A stretch of DNA of 64,000 nucleotides, taken from Acidobacteria bacterium Ga0074141. GTDB taxonomy: Bacteria; Acidobacteriota; Blastocatellia; Pyrinomonadales; Pyrinomonadaceae. Shown in pieces: positions 17,158 to 29,406 of the stretch. The stretch spans positions 372,001-436,000 of the forward strand of contig LNDP01000014.1 of the NCBI GenBank assembly GCA_001464665.1, read 5' to 3'. Positions within the stretch are counted from its first letter, which is position 1, and each line of letters begins with the position of its first letter. A program made the translations under genes and the position numbers. The notes under the pieces are model-generated. The model did not search any database. It was not told the DNA's origin and saw only the letters and a list, made by a program, of their open reading frames with translations.

Positions 17158-17269
17158 TTCGGAAAGCAGAGGAGACTCGGCCGTTGACAGCGTCCTATGC
17201 TAGTATCTCAGCGATCTCTAAATTCAAATTCTAGCCCCGTTCGATTTCGAAGTTTGGAGGAAAATTCTA

Positions 17270-17494
17270 ATGTTTGCGAAGGTGATCATTGTTCTAGGTG
17301 TGCTTGGTGTGTTGTTGGGGATCGCAGTTACCGCTATCTCGGCGATCCTGCCGGAAATGACCAATGGACGCGTGAGTTGGGAGGAAGCGGCACTCGGAAT
17401 AATTCCCGGCGTGATCGTACTGCTGGTCTCTGCTGTGATCTTCATCATCGGATTGATCATGCTCATCGTCGCACGGCGCAAGAACCGCTCATAA
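17270..17494 (+). CDS. Small two-span membrane protein
   Basis: A 74-aa protein with two hydrophobic helices (about 3-28 and 43-66) separated by a short polar loop (PEMTNGRVSWEEAAL). It ends in a basic cytoplasmic tail (ARRKNRS), which predicts both ends inside. I do not recognise a family. GGAGGA lies 10 nt upstream of the ATG, and codon use resembles the neighbours, so this is probably a real gene despite its size. It is transcribed away from the Oar-like receptor gene. Confidence 0.7.
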   Translation: MFAKVIIVLGVLGVLLGIAVTAISAILPEMTNGRVSWEEAALGIIPGVIVLLVSAVIFIIGLIMLIVARRKNRS

Positions 17495-17603
17495 ACGTCG
17501 GCGTCAAAAATCGAACTGTGTATCGGTTAAAAGGAATAGCACTATTTCGTCGACCCAGACAGACCGTTTTTCGCAAGTTTTCAGATTGGTTTTTTGGAGC
17601 ATT

Positions 17604-17636
17604 CCGGCCGCGAATTCGAGCCGGCTTTTTCTTTTT
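17604..17636 (+). terminator. Weak candidate terminator
   Basis: A 5-bp stem CCGGC (17604-17608)/GCCGG (17620-17624) followed by CTTTTTCTTTTT. The T-tract is good but the stem is short. It could end the small membrane gene transcript before dusB. Confidence 0.4.
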
Positions 17637-17710
17637 CGGTGAAACGAAAAGTGAAAAGCTGAGCCAGATTCGATATATTAGAGGTTTAGGCTAAAGCGCC
17701 CATATTTCCG

Positions 17711-18787
17711 ATGAAGCCTTTTTACGTCAGAGACATCTCGATCGACCCGCCGCTTATCCTTTCACCGATGGCGGGTGTGACGGACTACGTCTTCCGGCGG
17801 CTCATCAAGCGCCGCGGCGGCGTTGGGCTGGTTGTCTCTGAGTTTATCTCGGTCGAGGGGCTGACCCGCGGAAATCCGAAATCGAAGCGGCAGATGCGGT
17901 TTGATGAGGAAGAGCGGCCGTATGCAGTTCAGATCTTTGGCGGGCGGGCTGAGCGAATGGCGATGGGAGCCGAGATGGCCGAAGAGGTCGGGGCGGACAT
18001 TTTGGACGTAAACTGCGGCTGCCCGGCGCCAAAGGTCGTAAAGAATGGCGGCGGCTCCGGCCTGCTCCGCGAACCGGACCGGCTTGAGGAGATACTCAAA
18101 GCGATCAAAGGTGCGATCTCGATTCCGCTGACCTTGAAGCTGCGAACCGGCTATACCGATTCGACCATAAACGTTGTCGATATCGCGAAAATGGCCGAGC
18201 AGTGCGGCGTTGAACACATTCAGGTCCACGGCCGCACCCGCGAGCAGGGCTATAAAGGCCTCGCCAATTGGGACTTGATCCGGCAGGTCAAAGAAGCGGT
18301 CTCGATACCGGTCTCGGGCAATGGCGACATTACGTCCATTGAATACGGGATGGAGAAATGGCGAGAATCTGGAGTCAACGGCATCCTGATCGGCCGCGGG
18401 GCAATGCAGAACCCCTGGATCTTTCGGCAGTTTGCGGACGTGCTCGCCGGGCGCGAGGCATATCAGCCCGATCTAGCGGAAAAGAAGGCCGTTTTGCTTG
18501 AGTTCTTTGAGATGTGTCTCGGCGAAATGCCGGAGATAGTAGCTCTCGGTAAAATGAAACAGCTTGCGGGTCAGTTCACGAAGGGACTCCCGGGCGGAGC
18601 CGCATTTCGGCAAACGCTTTATCATTCCCACTCAGAACAGGAGATACTCGACAATATCTCTATTTATTTCGAGAGCATTGAAAAAAGAAACCTTTTTGAG
18701 GATTCGTACGTCAAAGACAGTGATATTGAGATAACATCCTGTGAGGCCTTTTCGAGCGAACCACGCTCGGAGGCCGTTACTGTGTAG
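17711..18787 (+). CDS. dusB: tRNA-dihydrouridine synthase, DusB-type
   Basis: A 358-aa FMN-dependent enzyme that reduces uridines in the tRNA D-loop with NADPH. An N-terminal TIM barrel starts IDPPLILSPMAGVTDYVFRR (FMN-binding APMAG-type motif). The catalytic cysteine lies in DVNCGCPAPKVVKNGGGSGL (Cys104 in the usual NxGCP position), and the phosphate-binding motif is VHGRTREQGYKG with VNGILIGRGAMQNPW. The C-terminal helical recognition domain is present. The last 30 residues (after KRNLFED) are an extra Ser/Glu-rich tail. The three following plus-strand genes are unrelated envelope proteins. Confidence 0.93.
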   Translation: MKPFYVRDISIDPPLILSPMAGVTDYVFRRLIKRRGGVGLVVSEFISVEGLTRGNPKSKRQMRFDEEERPYAVQIFGGRAERMAMGAEMAEEVGADILDVNCGCPAPKVVKNGGGSGLLREPDRLEEILKAIKGAISIPLTLKLRTGYTDSTINVVDIAKMAEQCGVEHIQVHGRTREQGYKGLANWDLIRQVKEAVSIPVSGNGDITSIEYGMEKWRESGVNGILIGRGAMQNPWIFRQFADVLAGREAYQPDLAEKKAVLLEFFEMCLGEMPEIVALGKMKQLAGQFTKGLPGGAAFRQTLYHSHSEQEILDNISIYFESIEKRNLFEDSYVKDSDIEITSCEAFSSEPRSEAVTV

Positions 18788-18811
18788 CACTTTCACGACA
18801 CGGAGAAGAAA

Positions 18812-19657
18812 ATGAGTAGATTTGTACAGAGAGCGGGCATTTCTCTTGCCCTGGTTGCGTTGTTTGCGGTATCGCTTTTTGGTCAGAAACTGTCGGCCGA
18901 AGACATCATAGCGAAGCACCTTGATTCGATCGGAACTGCCGAGGCCAGAGCCGCCATAAAAGATATGGTCGCTCGTGGGAATGTCGCTTATACGGCCCTC
19001 CGTTCCGGCGGTGCCGGAGGTGACGGAGCATTCGTGATCGCTTCCGAAGGCGATAAGTCGCTGCTCGGGATGACCTTCCGAACACCGGACTACCCAGGCG
19101 AGACCTTTATTTTTGATGGCAACAAGACCAAGATCGCTTTCGCCGTTAGCAATTCACGGTCATTTTTGGGCGACTATTTGTTCAAATATGACAACATCAT
19201 CAAGGAAGGGCTTTTGGGTGGAACATTGATCCGCGGTTGGCGAATGCATAATGCTTCCGGGACAAATGCCAGAATACGGACGTCGGGAAAGAAAAAGATC
19301 GAGGGGATCGAGACGCTCGTTCTCGATTACAATCCGCGGAGAGGCTCGGACGTAACTATTAAGATATATTTCGACGCCGCGACCTTTCGGCACGTCCGTA
19401 CGGAGTACAATGCTATCATCCCCGCTCAGCAGGGCCTGACCCCTGACGGCTCGTCGCAACGGCGAGAGACCAGGGAGACGCTCGTCGAGGATTTTGGCGA
19501 CTACAAGGAAGTGAATGGACTCACGCTGCCGCACAGCTACAAGATGTATCTCCGATTGGATAGCGAGCGAGGCACGCGTGAATATGAATTCAAATCGACC
19601 TTCAGCGATTTCTTCTTTAATCAAGGGCTTGATCCTAATTCGTTCAACGTGAACTAG
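18812..19657 (+). CDS. Secreted LolA-like protein
   Basis: A 281-aa protein with a signal peptide (MSRFVQRAGISLALVALFAV, cleavage near LFGQ-KL). The mature part has ARGNVAYTALRSGGAGG, LVLDYNPRRGSDVTIKIYFD, FRHVRTEYNAI and VNGLTLPHSYKMYLR, the strand order of LolA/LppX-type lipid-binding folds. The likely site is the periplasm; the ligand is unknown. The signal peptide closely resembles that of the Oar-like receptor at 37695-40961 (both MSRFV and SLFGQ). It starts 24 bp after dusB and may be co-transcribed with it and with the next gene. Confidence 0.75.
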   Translation: MSRFVQRAGISLALVALFAVSLFGQKLSAEDIIAKHLDSIGTAEARAAIKDMVARGNVAYTALRSGGAGGDGAFVIASEGDKSLLGMTFRTPDYPGETFIFDGNKTKIAFAVSNSRSFLGDYLFKYDNIIKEGLLGGTLIRGWRMHNASGTNARIRTSGKKKIEGIETLVLDYNPRRGSDVTIKIYFDAATFRHVRTEYNAIIPAQQGLTPDGSSQRRETRETLVEDFGDYKEVNGLTLPHSYKMYLRLDSERGTREYEFKSTFSDFFFNQGLDPNSFNVN

Positions 19658-19680
19658 GCAGCTTGAGAGGTTTGCTATTG

Positions 19681-20139
19681 ATGAGGATCGTGATTCCGAT
19701 ATTCATATTGGCGGCGTTCGGCTTTTTGCTGACGCCGCCTTCGTTTTCTCAGCGGCCATCTCGGACGCCCGCGGTGGCGGTTGCGGCGGCCGATGTTTCA
19801 AGTACACCGGCCTTTGCTGAGCTGCTTCTCAGAAGGGTCGAGCTTGAGGCCGAGCTTGAAGGCCTGATACTTGAATACACTGATGAGTTTCCGCGTGTCG
19901 TCAATCTGCGGCATGAGGTCGGTCTGCTCAACGCGGAACTAGAAAACCTCCGAAAGACTCCCGCAGACCAGACCGGAAGGCTGACACTTGCTCTTGGGAA
20001 ACTGCTTGTAAAGCGATCTGAATTCTCGACCGATCTGTGGGTGCTGCTCAAGTCCTACAAGGAAGAACATCCGGATGTGAAACGGGCGCAGAGAAAGATC
20101 GAGATCTATTCCAACGCAATTGAATCGATACTAAAGTAG
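19681..20139 (+). CDS. Secreted coiled-coil protein of unknown function
   Basis: A 152-aa protein with a signal peptide (MRIVIPIFILAAFGFLLTPP, cleavage near SFSQ-RP), an Ala/Val-rich linker, and then two long charged helices. One is LLLRRVELEAELEGLILEYT through VGLLNAELENLRKT; the other is LTLALGKLLVKRSEFSTDLW through YSNAIESIL. This predicts a helical hairpin or coiled coil in the periplasm. The heptad pattern resembles length-control or Wzz-type chain regions, but homology is not clear. The ATG at 19681 is preferred over an upstream TTG; GAGAGG precedes it. The stop overlaps the convergent S4 gene by 9 bp. Confidence 0.65.
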   Translation: MRIVIPIFILAAFGFLLTPPSFSQRPSRTPAVAVAAADVSSTPAFAELLLRRVELEAELEGLILEYTDEFPRVVNLRHEVGLLNAELENLRKTPADQTGRLTLALGKLLVKRSEFSTDLWVLLKSYKEEHPDVKRAQRKIEIYSNAIESILK

Positions 20140-20406
20140 ATCGCGATCGAAGGGCTCCTCAGATATCGTTCGGTAAAGACCGGTCGCATCCACTTTCGAG
20201 ACCTGCTTTGTCGTCGGGACCGCAGTGATCTCGACCTCAACGACCGATCCGGCCCGGATAAGCTTTATCCGGTCGCCGGTGTGAACGTCCTTCCCCGGCT
20301 TCCCGGGCGAATCATTCACCGAGATCTTTCCAGCCTCGCAGAGCTCGCGGACCAATGGCCGACGGGTCACCAACCGGCTGGCTTTTAGATATAGATCGAG
20401 ACGCAT
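20131..20406 (-). CDS. rqcP: S4-domain RNA-binding protein, RqcP-like
   Basis: A 91-aa protein with an N-terminal S4 domain (MRLDLYLKASRLVTRRPLVR, then ELCEAGKISVNDSPGKPGKD) and a C-terminal strand plus tail (VEVEITAVPTTKQVSKVDAT, then GLYRTISEE). The whole layout matches YabO/RqcP better than HslR. RqcP assists RqcH in tailing stalled nascent chains with alanine on the 50S subunit and binds near tRNA and 23S helix 69. No rqcH gene is visible in this window. It lies downstream of the SurA-like gene, separated by a terminator, so it probably has its own promoter. Confidence 0.8.
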   Translation of the reverse strand: MRLDLYLKASRLVTRRPLVRELCEAGKISVNDSPGKPGKDVHTGDRIKLIRAGSVVEVEITAVPTTKQVSKVDATGLYRTISEEPFDRDLL

Positions 20407-20411
20407 CTTGC

Positions 20412-20440
20412 AAAAAAACGGCGCCCATTTCGGACGCCGT
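20412..20440 (-). terminator. Terminator after the SurA-like gene
   Basis: On the minus strand ACGGCG and CGCCGT form the stem, with flanking partly paired bases and a loop CCGAAATGG. Seven T's follow (complement of 20412-20418). It sits 26 bp past the stop of the foldase gene. Confidence 0.85.
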
Positions 20441-20465
20441 GATCAAAAGAAAATTGAAACAGTTG

Positions 20466-21533
20466 TTAGTTGTCCGAACGCGTTGTCGTCCGCTCTTCGG
20501 CAAAGAGGATCGGAGCAACTTCGGGCCGGTACTGATCGTTGATCTTGATGTAAGCGTCCTCGCGAAGCTTGGCGTTGAACTTCTTCATGGCGTCTGGAAG
20601 TCGTTCCTGCATGATCGCGATCCGTATCGCATTTTCATCAAACCGGCTCTCATTGCTGGCCGCCGAGCGGGCATCGATCCTGAGGATGACGAGACCGATC
20701 TGGTCGATCTCGATCGGGTCGGTGTATTCGCCAACTTTCTTGCCTTCGATCGCTTTCAAGAATCTCTCGTCGAGCTCTTTGACGTCATATTCCTCGAGCT
20801 TACCGCCATTGGTCGCGGCATTTGGCCGGTCAGAGGTCTCGGCGACTGTCTTAAGGAAATCCGCACCGCCGCGAAGCTGCCCAACGATATCGGTTGCCCG
20901 CTGGCGAACCGAACCTTCTGAGCGGCCGGCGAAGCCGAGAAAGATCTCGCTAAGAGTAACGGTCTCAGGCTTCGAAAAGCGTTCCTTGTTCTTGTTGAAA
21001 TATTCCTGAAGCTCACGCGGCGTCGCTTCCCAATAGACCTTTCGCTGCACATCATTTTGGATGACGAGCTCGCGAACGATCTGCCTTCGCCAGAGTTCGC
21101 GGACCTCGTCCGGATCGACATTGTTTTTCCGCATCTCAACAAAGAGTGCGTCCAGCGTTTTCAGGTTATTTTGCTCCATCAACTGGAGAAACCGCTGGTT
21201 GACCGATTGATCTACCTCGCGGTCGATATTCAATTCCTTGCCGCGCTGGAGGATCAGTTCCTCATTTATGAGGCTGGCGATCAATTCGCCTTTTCTCGGA
21301 GCAAGCTCCTGCTCGGCGGCCTCACGGGTCTTACCTTGTTCGACACCCGAATCGACTATCGATTTCATCTCTCGCTTTACACGCGAGAGCGTAATAACGC
21401 CTTCATTGACCTGGGCGATCACCTCATCGACCACGCGTTCCTCGGTCTCCTGTGCGACAGCCGTGCCGGCGGCCGCGAACACCATAAATGCTGCAATTAA
21501 TGCGGAAAAATATCGATTCATTTTTATTTTCAT
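20466..21533 (-). CDS. SurA-like periplasmic chaperone / peptidyl-prolyl isomerase
   Basis: A 355-aa protein with a signal peptide (MNRYFSALIAAFMVFAAAGT, cleavage near VAQ-ET). The SurA N-terminal chaperone domain is at about 32-170 (VVDEVIAQVNEGVITLSRVK, then LINEELILQRGKEL). One parvulin PpiC domain is at about 175-275 (PETVTLSEIFLG, then GGADFLKTVAETSDRP and IGLVILRID). E. coli SurA has two parvulin domains; a single one is common outside Proteobacteria. The role is delivering unfolded outer-membrane proteins to BAM, in line with the many barrel proteins encoded here. The ATG at 21533 is chosen over a longer frame because it gives the signal peptide. Confidence 0.88.
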   Translation of the reverse strand: MKIKMNRYFSALIAAFMVFAAAGTAVAQETEERVVDEVIAQVNEGVITLSRVKREMKSIVDSGVEQGKTREAAEQELAPRKGELIASLINEELILQRGKELNIDREVDQSVNQRFLQLMEQNNLKTLDALFVEMRKNNVDPDEVRELWRRQIVRELVIQNDVQRKVYWEATPRELQEYFNKNKERFSKPETVTLSEIFLGFAGRSEGSVRQRATDIVGQLRGGADFLKTVAETSDRPNAATNGGKLEEYDVKELDERFLKAIEGKKVGEYTDPIEIDQIGLVILRIDARSAASNESRFDENAIRIAIMQERLPDAMKKFNAKLREDAYIKINDQYRPEVAPILFAEERTTTRSDN

Positions 21534-21687
21534 TGTTCGAACCTGGACTTTTTTGCCTGCTGACGAGTTTTGATGCCGCAACCACCCTTCGGGTTTGTCG
21601 CCGTGAAAGACTCGATATCAAAAAATGCCCGCCAAAACTCAAAATCATACCATTTTCCGGTGATATTTTCCGCCTCTGAGCAAGCCT

Positions 21688-25176
<3,489 letters not shown>

Positions 25177-25291
25177 TCCAGAAACGCGCGCACTCCTGAC
25201 CGGAAAAGGGATCTCGCTCCCCCTGTGTCCGGTCACAATTTAATACGCTGTCTGATATACGCCTTTACCGAAACCCGGTTCTTTAGGCGTC

Positions 25292-26191
25292 CTACGCTCC
25301 TTCCGCCGCGTGAGCTTTTTCTTTCACTTCAACGCCACCACGGATATTGACCTCCCGTTGAGGGAAGGGCACTTCAACACCGTGTTCGCGGAACTTCTTG
25401 ATTATCGCAAAATTGATGTTACTTAGGAAAAGGCCGGGGCGATGCAGCCGGGCACTGCTCCAGGCGCGGAGCTCGAAGTTGAGCGAGCTATCGCCGAATT
25501 CAAGAAGCCTGACCGATGGCGGCGGGCTGGGCAGAACGTCCTCATTCTCTATCGCGGCTTCGACCAACAGCCGCTCAACCAGCTCGAGATCGGAGTCGTA
25601 GGCAACACCGATAGGCACCTTGAACCGAATGACGTCGCCCTCGAGGCTCCAGTTGATAACGTTCTCAGAGATGAACTTGCTATTCGGGACGATGATGGCG
25701 ATGTTGTCGTTGGTACGGATGGTCGTGCTGCGGGCTCCGATGTGCGTTACCTCGCCATGAACGTCGTCGACCTCGATGCGGTCGCCGACCTTGATCGGCC
25801 GCTCGAAAAGTATGATCAAGCCGCTGATGAAATTATTTGCAACATTCTGCAAGCCAAAACCGACACCGATACCGATGGCACCCGCGAGCACGTTAAGCGT
25901 CGTCAGGTCGATACCGATCGTTTGCAGGAGCACCAGGAAACCAATGACGAAGGCGATGTAGCGGACAATGGTCCCGATGGCCTCGCGGGCACCCATATCG
26001 AGCCGCGTTCGCGTCAGCACGCGGTCAATGAGAACCGCACGGAGTTTTGAAGAAAGATAGATAAGAAGCAGCGTGAACGCGAGTATATAGACAATGTTGA
26101 GCGGGGTGATCTGCGAATTGCCGATAGAAAATAAAGAGTAGTTGAGAAACCGAGTAATCGGATCAAGCGTATCGGCGAGTACTTGCTGCAT
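25292..26191 (-). CDS. MscS-family mechanosensitive channel
   Basis: A 299-aa small-conductance mechanosensitive channel, slightly longer than E. coli MscS (286 aa). It has three hydrophobic spans (about 28-48, 72-92, 98-130). The third, pore-lining helix reads GAIGIGVGFGLQNVANNFIS, with the small-residue packing and the QN motif typical of MscS. The beta domain (FERPIKVGDRIEVDDVHGEV) and C-terminal alpha/beta cage (FNLRAW-type strand, RLLEFGDSSLNFELRAW) follow. It relieves turgor on osmotic downshock by opening a heptameric inner-membrane pore. It is a single-gene unit, divergent from lysS. Confidence 0.93.
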   Translation of the reverse strand: MQQVLADTLDPITRFLNYSLFSIGNSQITPLNIVYILAFTLLLIYLSSKLRAVLIDRVLTRTRLDMGAREAIGTIVRYIAFVIGFLVLLQTIGIDLTTLNVLAGAIGIGVGFGLQNVANNFISGLIILFERPIKVGDRIEVDDVHGEVTHIGARSTTIRTNDNIAIIVPNSKFISENVINWSLEGDVIRFKVPIGVAYDSDLELVERLLVEAAIENEDVLPSPPPSVRLLEFGDSSLNFELRAWSSARLHRPGLFLSNINFAIIKKFREHGVEVPFPQREVNIRGGVEVKEKAHAAEGA

Positions 26192-26318
26192 CTGCGTATT
26201 AGTTTAGACCACCCGAAGGATGCGTCCAAACTTTGCGGTTTCCGCTTGCCGCGGAGGGTTTTCGTTTGTTATTGCTCAGCGGTGGTTTATATTAAGGGTT
26301 TACGCAAGTTTGAAAGCA

Positions 26319-28145
26319 ATGAACATAACCCCATTTGACGAGATAATCGAACAGAACGACCAGACCGCCGCACGCCACGAGCACCTTGAAAAGCTGCGGG
26401 AATTGGTCGGCAACCCTTACCCGAACAAGTTTGGCAGAAGCCGGCTTTCGGGTGATGAGGACACGATAACGCGCCTTCTCGGCCACCCGCCGATCGCGGA
26501 GGTCGATGCGGAAATGGCAGCGATCCTTGCCTCGCTCGGCGAGGGTGAAAGGCCGCCGGCGGAAAAGAAAGATGAGCTAAATGAGCGGCTGAAAGCACTC
26601 GGCAATGTCCGCATCGCGGGCCGGATGGCCGTGCCGCCGCGGGTGATGGGAAAAGCTGCGTTCGTGCATCTTTCTGACGGAATTTCGCGGCTGCAGATCT
26701 ACGTCCGCAAACAAGACGCCGTCGCCATCAGCAACGACACCGGCGAGCCGATAGACGAAGAAGGCAAGGCGTGGGAGGTTTTCGGCTACCTCGACCACGG
26801 TGATTTTATCGGCGTCGAGGGCTATCTTTTTATCACGAACACCGGCGAGCTTTCGGTGCATGTTGAGAAGCTGCAGTTCCTTGCAAAGGCGATGCTCCCG
26901 ATGCCGGACAAGATGCACGGCATCGCCGACCCCGAGATCCGCCAGCGGCAGCGGTATGCGGACCTTATCGCCTCAAGCCTACAGATCGAGCATGACGGCC
27001 TTACGACCCGCGAGGTCTTTGAACGAAGAGCGAAGATTATTTCTTCGATCCGTCATTTCCTCGAAGACCACGGATATATCGAGGTCGAAACGCCGATGCT
27101 GACGCCAAAAGCGACCGGTGCCGCCGCCAAGCCCTTCGTAACGCATCACAACGCGCTCGACATCGAACTATACGCCCGCATCGCACCCGAGCTTTACCTC
27201 AAGCGGCTCGTCGTCGGCGGTTTCGAAAAGGTTTACGAACTCAACCGCAACTTCCGTAACGAAGGCATCTCATACAAGCACAACCCCGAGTTCACGATGC
27301 TCGAATTCTATTGTGCGTATATGGACGTCAACGGGATGATGGATTTTTGCGAAGAGCTGATGCGGCAATCGGTCCTGAAAGCGACCGGCGGATTGAAGGT
27401 GACCTATGAAGGTAACGAGGTGGATTTTGGAATCTTTCGTCGCGTAGGAATGAGGCAGAGTGTTATAGAAGAACTTGAGAGAATCTTGCCTGAGTCTGCC
27501 CGTTTCGATTCGGCGTGGCTAACTGACATAACAAGGGTGAGACAACTTGTAGCCTTTGTTTTGAGGTACGGTGATAAAGGCAAACCAGTGTCTATTGACC
27601 AAGCAATAAGCATTTGGGAAGACGCTGACTTCACAACTTCTTTTGATAAAGGAATCGAAGACGGAACACTTTCTCATGAGCAAGTGTTCGATAGTTTCCT
27701 AGTTCACGCTTTTGAAATACTGATTGAACCCAATCTTATTCAGCCGACGTTCATCATCGATTTTCCGAAATCCATCTCGCCGCTTTCGAAGGCCTCACCT
27801 GAGAATCCGCAGATCGCGGAGCGGTTTGAGCTGTTCATCAACGGGATGGAGGTCGCGAATGGCTTTTCGGAGCTGAACGATCCGAAGGAGCAGTACGACC
27901 GCTTTGCCGACCAGATGAAGGCCCGCGAGAGCGGCGACGAAGAGGCAATGGTGCTAGACGAAGACTACATCCGTGCCCTCAGTTACGGCATGCCGCCCGC
28001 CGCCGGCATCGGTATAGGCATTGACCGCCTGACCATGCTCCTGACCAACAAACACTCCATCCGCGACGTCATCCTCTTCCCCCACATGCGCCCGGAGAGA
28101 AAGGGAACGTCGACGGACGAAACAATTGCATCGGAGGAGAAATGA
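26319..28145 (+). CDS. lysS: Lysyl-tRNA synthetase, class II
   Basis: A 608-aa class IIb aminoacyl-tRNA synthetase charging tRNA-Lys. The N-terminal OB-fold includes [19 protein letters not shown]. Class II motif 1 is the [16 protein letters not shown] segment, motif 2 is [20 protein letters not shown], and motif 3 is [20 protein letters not shown]. The protein is longer than the usual about 500 aa: an N-terminal extension of about 50 residues precedes the OB-fold, and about 45 extra residues lie between motifs 2 and 3, where the DNA also becomes AT-richer (see 27405-27745). The ATG at 26319 is chosen because [20 protein letters not shown] begins the conserved helical region. It overlaps the next gene by ATGA. 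Confidence 0.95.
   Translation: MNITPFDEIIEQNDQTAARHEHLEKLRELVGNPYPNKFGRSRLSGDEDTITRLLGHPPIAEVDAEMAAILASLGEGERPPAEKKDELNERLKALGNVRIAGRMAVPPRVMGKAAFVHLSDGISRLQIYVRKQDAVAISNDTGEPIDEEGKAWEVFGYLDHGDFIGVEGYLFITNTGELSVHVEKLQFLAKAMLPMPDKMHGIADPEIRQRQRYADLIASSLQIEHDGLTTREVFERRAKIISSIRHFLEDHGYIEVETPMLTPKATGAAAKPFVTHHNALDIELYARIAPELYLKRLVVGGFEKVYELNRNFRNEGISYKHNPEFTMLEFYCAYMDVNGMMDFCEELMRQSVLKATGGLKVTYEGNEVDFGIFRRVGMRQSVIEELERILPESARFDSAWLTDITRVRQLVAFVLRYGDKGKPVSIDQAISIWEDADFTTSFDKGIEDGTLSHEQVFDSFLVHAFEILIEPNLIQPTFIIDFPKSISPLSKASPENPQIAERFELFINGMEVANGFSELNDPKEQYDRFADQMKARESGDEEAMVLDEDYIRALSYGMPPAAGIGIGIDRLTMLLTNKHSIRDVILFPHMRPERKGTSTDETIASEEK
27405..27745 (+). other. Low-GC patch inside lysS
   Basis: Counting by hand, 27421-27720 holds 129 G/C of 300 (43%), whereas the sample stretches 27181-27240 and 27841-27900 are 57% and 58%. 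The frame stays open, and the encoded block (about residues 365-475) contains the extra residues compared with typical LysS. Codons also change (more AGA, TTG, ACA, CAA). It may reflect replacement by recombination or an inserted module. Confidence 0.7.
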
Positions 28146-28585
28146 AGCTTCGCATCGCGCAGAGTTTAGTAATCGTCGGCCTTGTGCTTTTGCTGAGTTT
28201 GTTGGTCACTGCACAGGATCGGCAGGTTGTGATCGAGCGCTTTGAAATAGATGGGAAGGCCGTTGAGACCGACTTCAAAGTTAGAATAGCTACCAAAGCC
28301 GGAGAATTCGAAGCAGCTACAAGTCCAACGGGCTTTGTTGTACCAGCCCAGATCTTCGATGAAGGAGCCGAGGAATGGGTCGATCTCGTGATCACCTTCA
28401 AGGGCTTTGAACTGAGTTTCTCCAGACTCCATCGGTCCAATTTCAACGCCGTTTGGCATGCCGTCGGAGTTGACACTGAACCCTATGAATCTAGATGGCT
28501 AGGTGACGAGAACCCAGAAAACGTTCTGCGGATTTATTACTTACAAATTGGCGGCCGTATCAGTTTGGTTCGGATTACGAAATGA
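28142..28585 (+). CDS. Secreted protein of unknown function
   Basis: A 147-aa protein with a signal peptide ([20 protein letters not shown], cleavage near VTAQ-DR). The mature part is beta-rich ([37 protein letters not shown]) and ends [18 protein letters not shown], suggesting a small beta-sandwich, possibly a carbohydrate-binding or Ig-like fold (inference). No family was recognised and there are no cysteines. It overlaps lysS by ATGA, an odd partnership for a secreted protein. Base composition falls toward its 3' end, close to the repeat cluster that follows. Confidence 0.6.
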   Translation: MKLRIAQSLVIVGLVLLLSLLVTAQDRQVVIERFEIDGKAVETDFKVRIATKAGEFEAATSPTGFVVPAQIFDEGAEEWVDLVITFKGFELSFSRLHRSNFNAVWHAVGVDTEPYESRWLGDENPENVLRIYYLQIGGRISLVRITK

Positions 28586-28667
28586 TTTCTTTTTTTGTGA
28601 TAAATACCGAAGTCCGCCGGTGAACGCAACGGCGGGGCGCCGAGATCAAGGTCGCAGAGCTTTCCAA

Positions 28668-28842
28668 GTCGCCAAAGGCGACAAATGTTAAAGCCCGCGG
28701 GTGAAGCCGAAGGCGTAACCCCGGGTTCTGATGAAACAAAGTTTTCAGGTCGCCAACGGCGACGAATATTAAAGCCCGGGGGTGTAGCCGAAGGTGGAAC
28801 CCCGGGTAGCACGTGGGAATTGTGCCGTCCCTGAAAGGGACG
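28668..28842. repeat. REP-like palindromes, left flank of the IS200-like gene
   Basis: Two direct copies of a unit of about 59 bp, at 28668-28726 and 28749-28807. Each starts with a palindrome (GTCGCCAAAGGCGAC or GTCGCCAACGGCGAC), then AATRTTAAAGCCC and an imperfect hairpin CCCGGGGGTGTAGCC...GGAACCCCGGG. A separate palindrome CGTCCCTGAAAGGGACG follows at 28826-28842. The rest of the 267-bp gap holds a degenerate first unit from about 28612. Confidence 0.75.
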
Positions 28843-28852
28843 TATAAAACCT

Positions 28853-29296
28853 ATGCCCCAATCATTGATCAAAATAATCGTACACATTGTTTTCTCAACA
28901 AAGCACCGCCGGCCCCTCATCCCTCCCGACCTCGAGGACGAACTCTTTGCGTACATGACCGGCATCGTGCGTAACAATAACGCCAAGCTGATCATCGTAA
29001 ATGGGATTGCCGATCATGTGCATTTGCTGATCTCAGTGGGCCGGTTGGACATTCCGACGCTGGTTGGCGACCTGAAACGCTCGACATCTTTATGGATGAA
29101 GAAAAAAGGCGTGAAGGATTTCTACTGGCAGGCCGGTTATGGGGCATTTTCGATCGGTGAGGCACAGATTCCTGCCGTCCGCGATTACATCGCAAGGCAG
29201 AAGGAGCATCATCAGAAGCGGGATTTTAAGGACGAGTTGAGGGTGATCTGTCAGCGGTACAACGTTGAGATCGATGAACGGTACGTTTGGGATTGA
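28853..29296 (+). CDS. REP-associated tyrosine transposase (IS200-like, Y1 HUH)
   Basis: A 147-aa single-domain HUH transposase of the IS200/RAYT type (Y1_Tnp). It starts MPQSLIKIIVHIVFSTKHRR, has the HUH metal-binding motif in GIADHVHLLISV (about 57-68), the WQAGYGAFSI strand, and the nucleophilic tyrosine in AVRDYIARQKEHHQKRDFKD (about Tyr120). All key residues are present, so it may be active. It lies between REP-like palindromes of the same family on both sides, the setting of domesticated RAYTs that move REP units rather than themselves. No ribosome-binding site was seen. Confidence 0.9.
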   Translation: MPQSLIKIIVHIVFSTKHRRPLIPPDLEDELFAYMTGIVRNNNAKLIIVNGIADHVHLLISVGRLDIPTLVGDLKRSTSLWMKKKGVKDFYWQAGYGAFSIGEAQIPAVRDYIARQKEHHQKRDFKDELRVICQRYNVEIDERYVWD

Positions 29297-29298
29297 TT

Positions 29299-29400
29299 CG
29301 TCCCTTTCAGGGACGGTTGGGTTGGATTTATGTTCCTAGGGTTTCGCTCACTGCGTTCGCTCCACCCTAGGCTTTAGCATTTGTCGCCTTTGGCGACGAC
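29299..29400. repeat. REP-like palindromes, right flank of the IS200-like gene
   Basis: CGTCCCTTTCAGGGACG at 29299-29315 is the inverse of the left-flank palindrome at 28826-28842. Then comes CCTAGGGTTTCGCTCACTGC...CCACCCTAGG and GTCGCCTTTGGCGAC (about 29382-29396), an inverted copy of the left unit. The transposase gene is therefore bracketed by an inverted pair. Confidence 0.75.
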
Positions 29401-29406
29401 GCCATT

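Noticed and set aside
26220-26318. Upstream extension of lysS
   Set aside because: Translated residues show no similarity to the family, and the conserved N-terminus begins at 26319.
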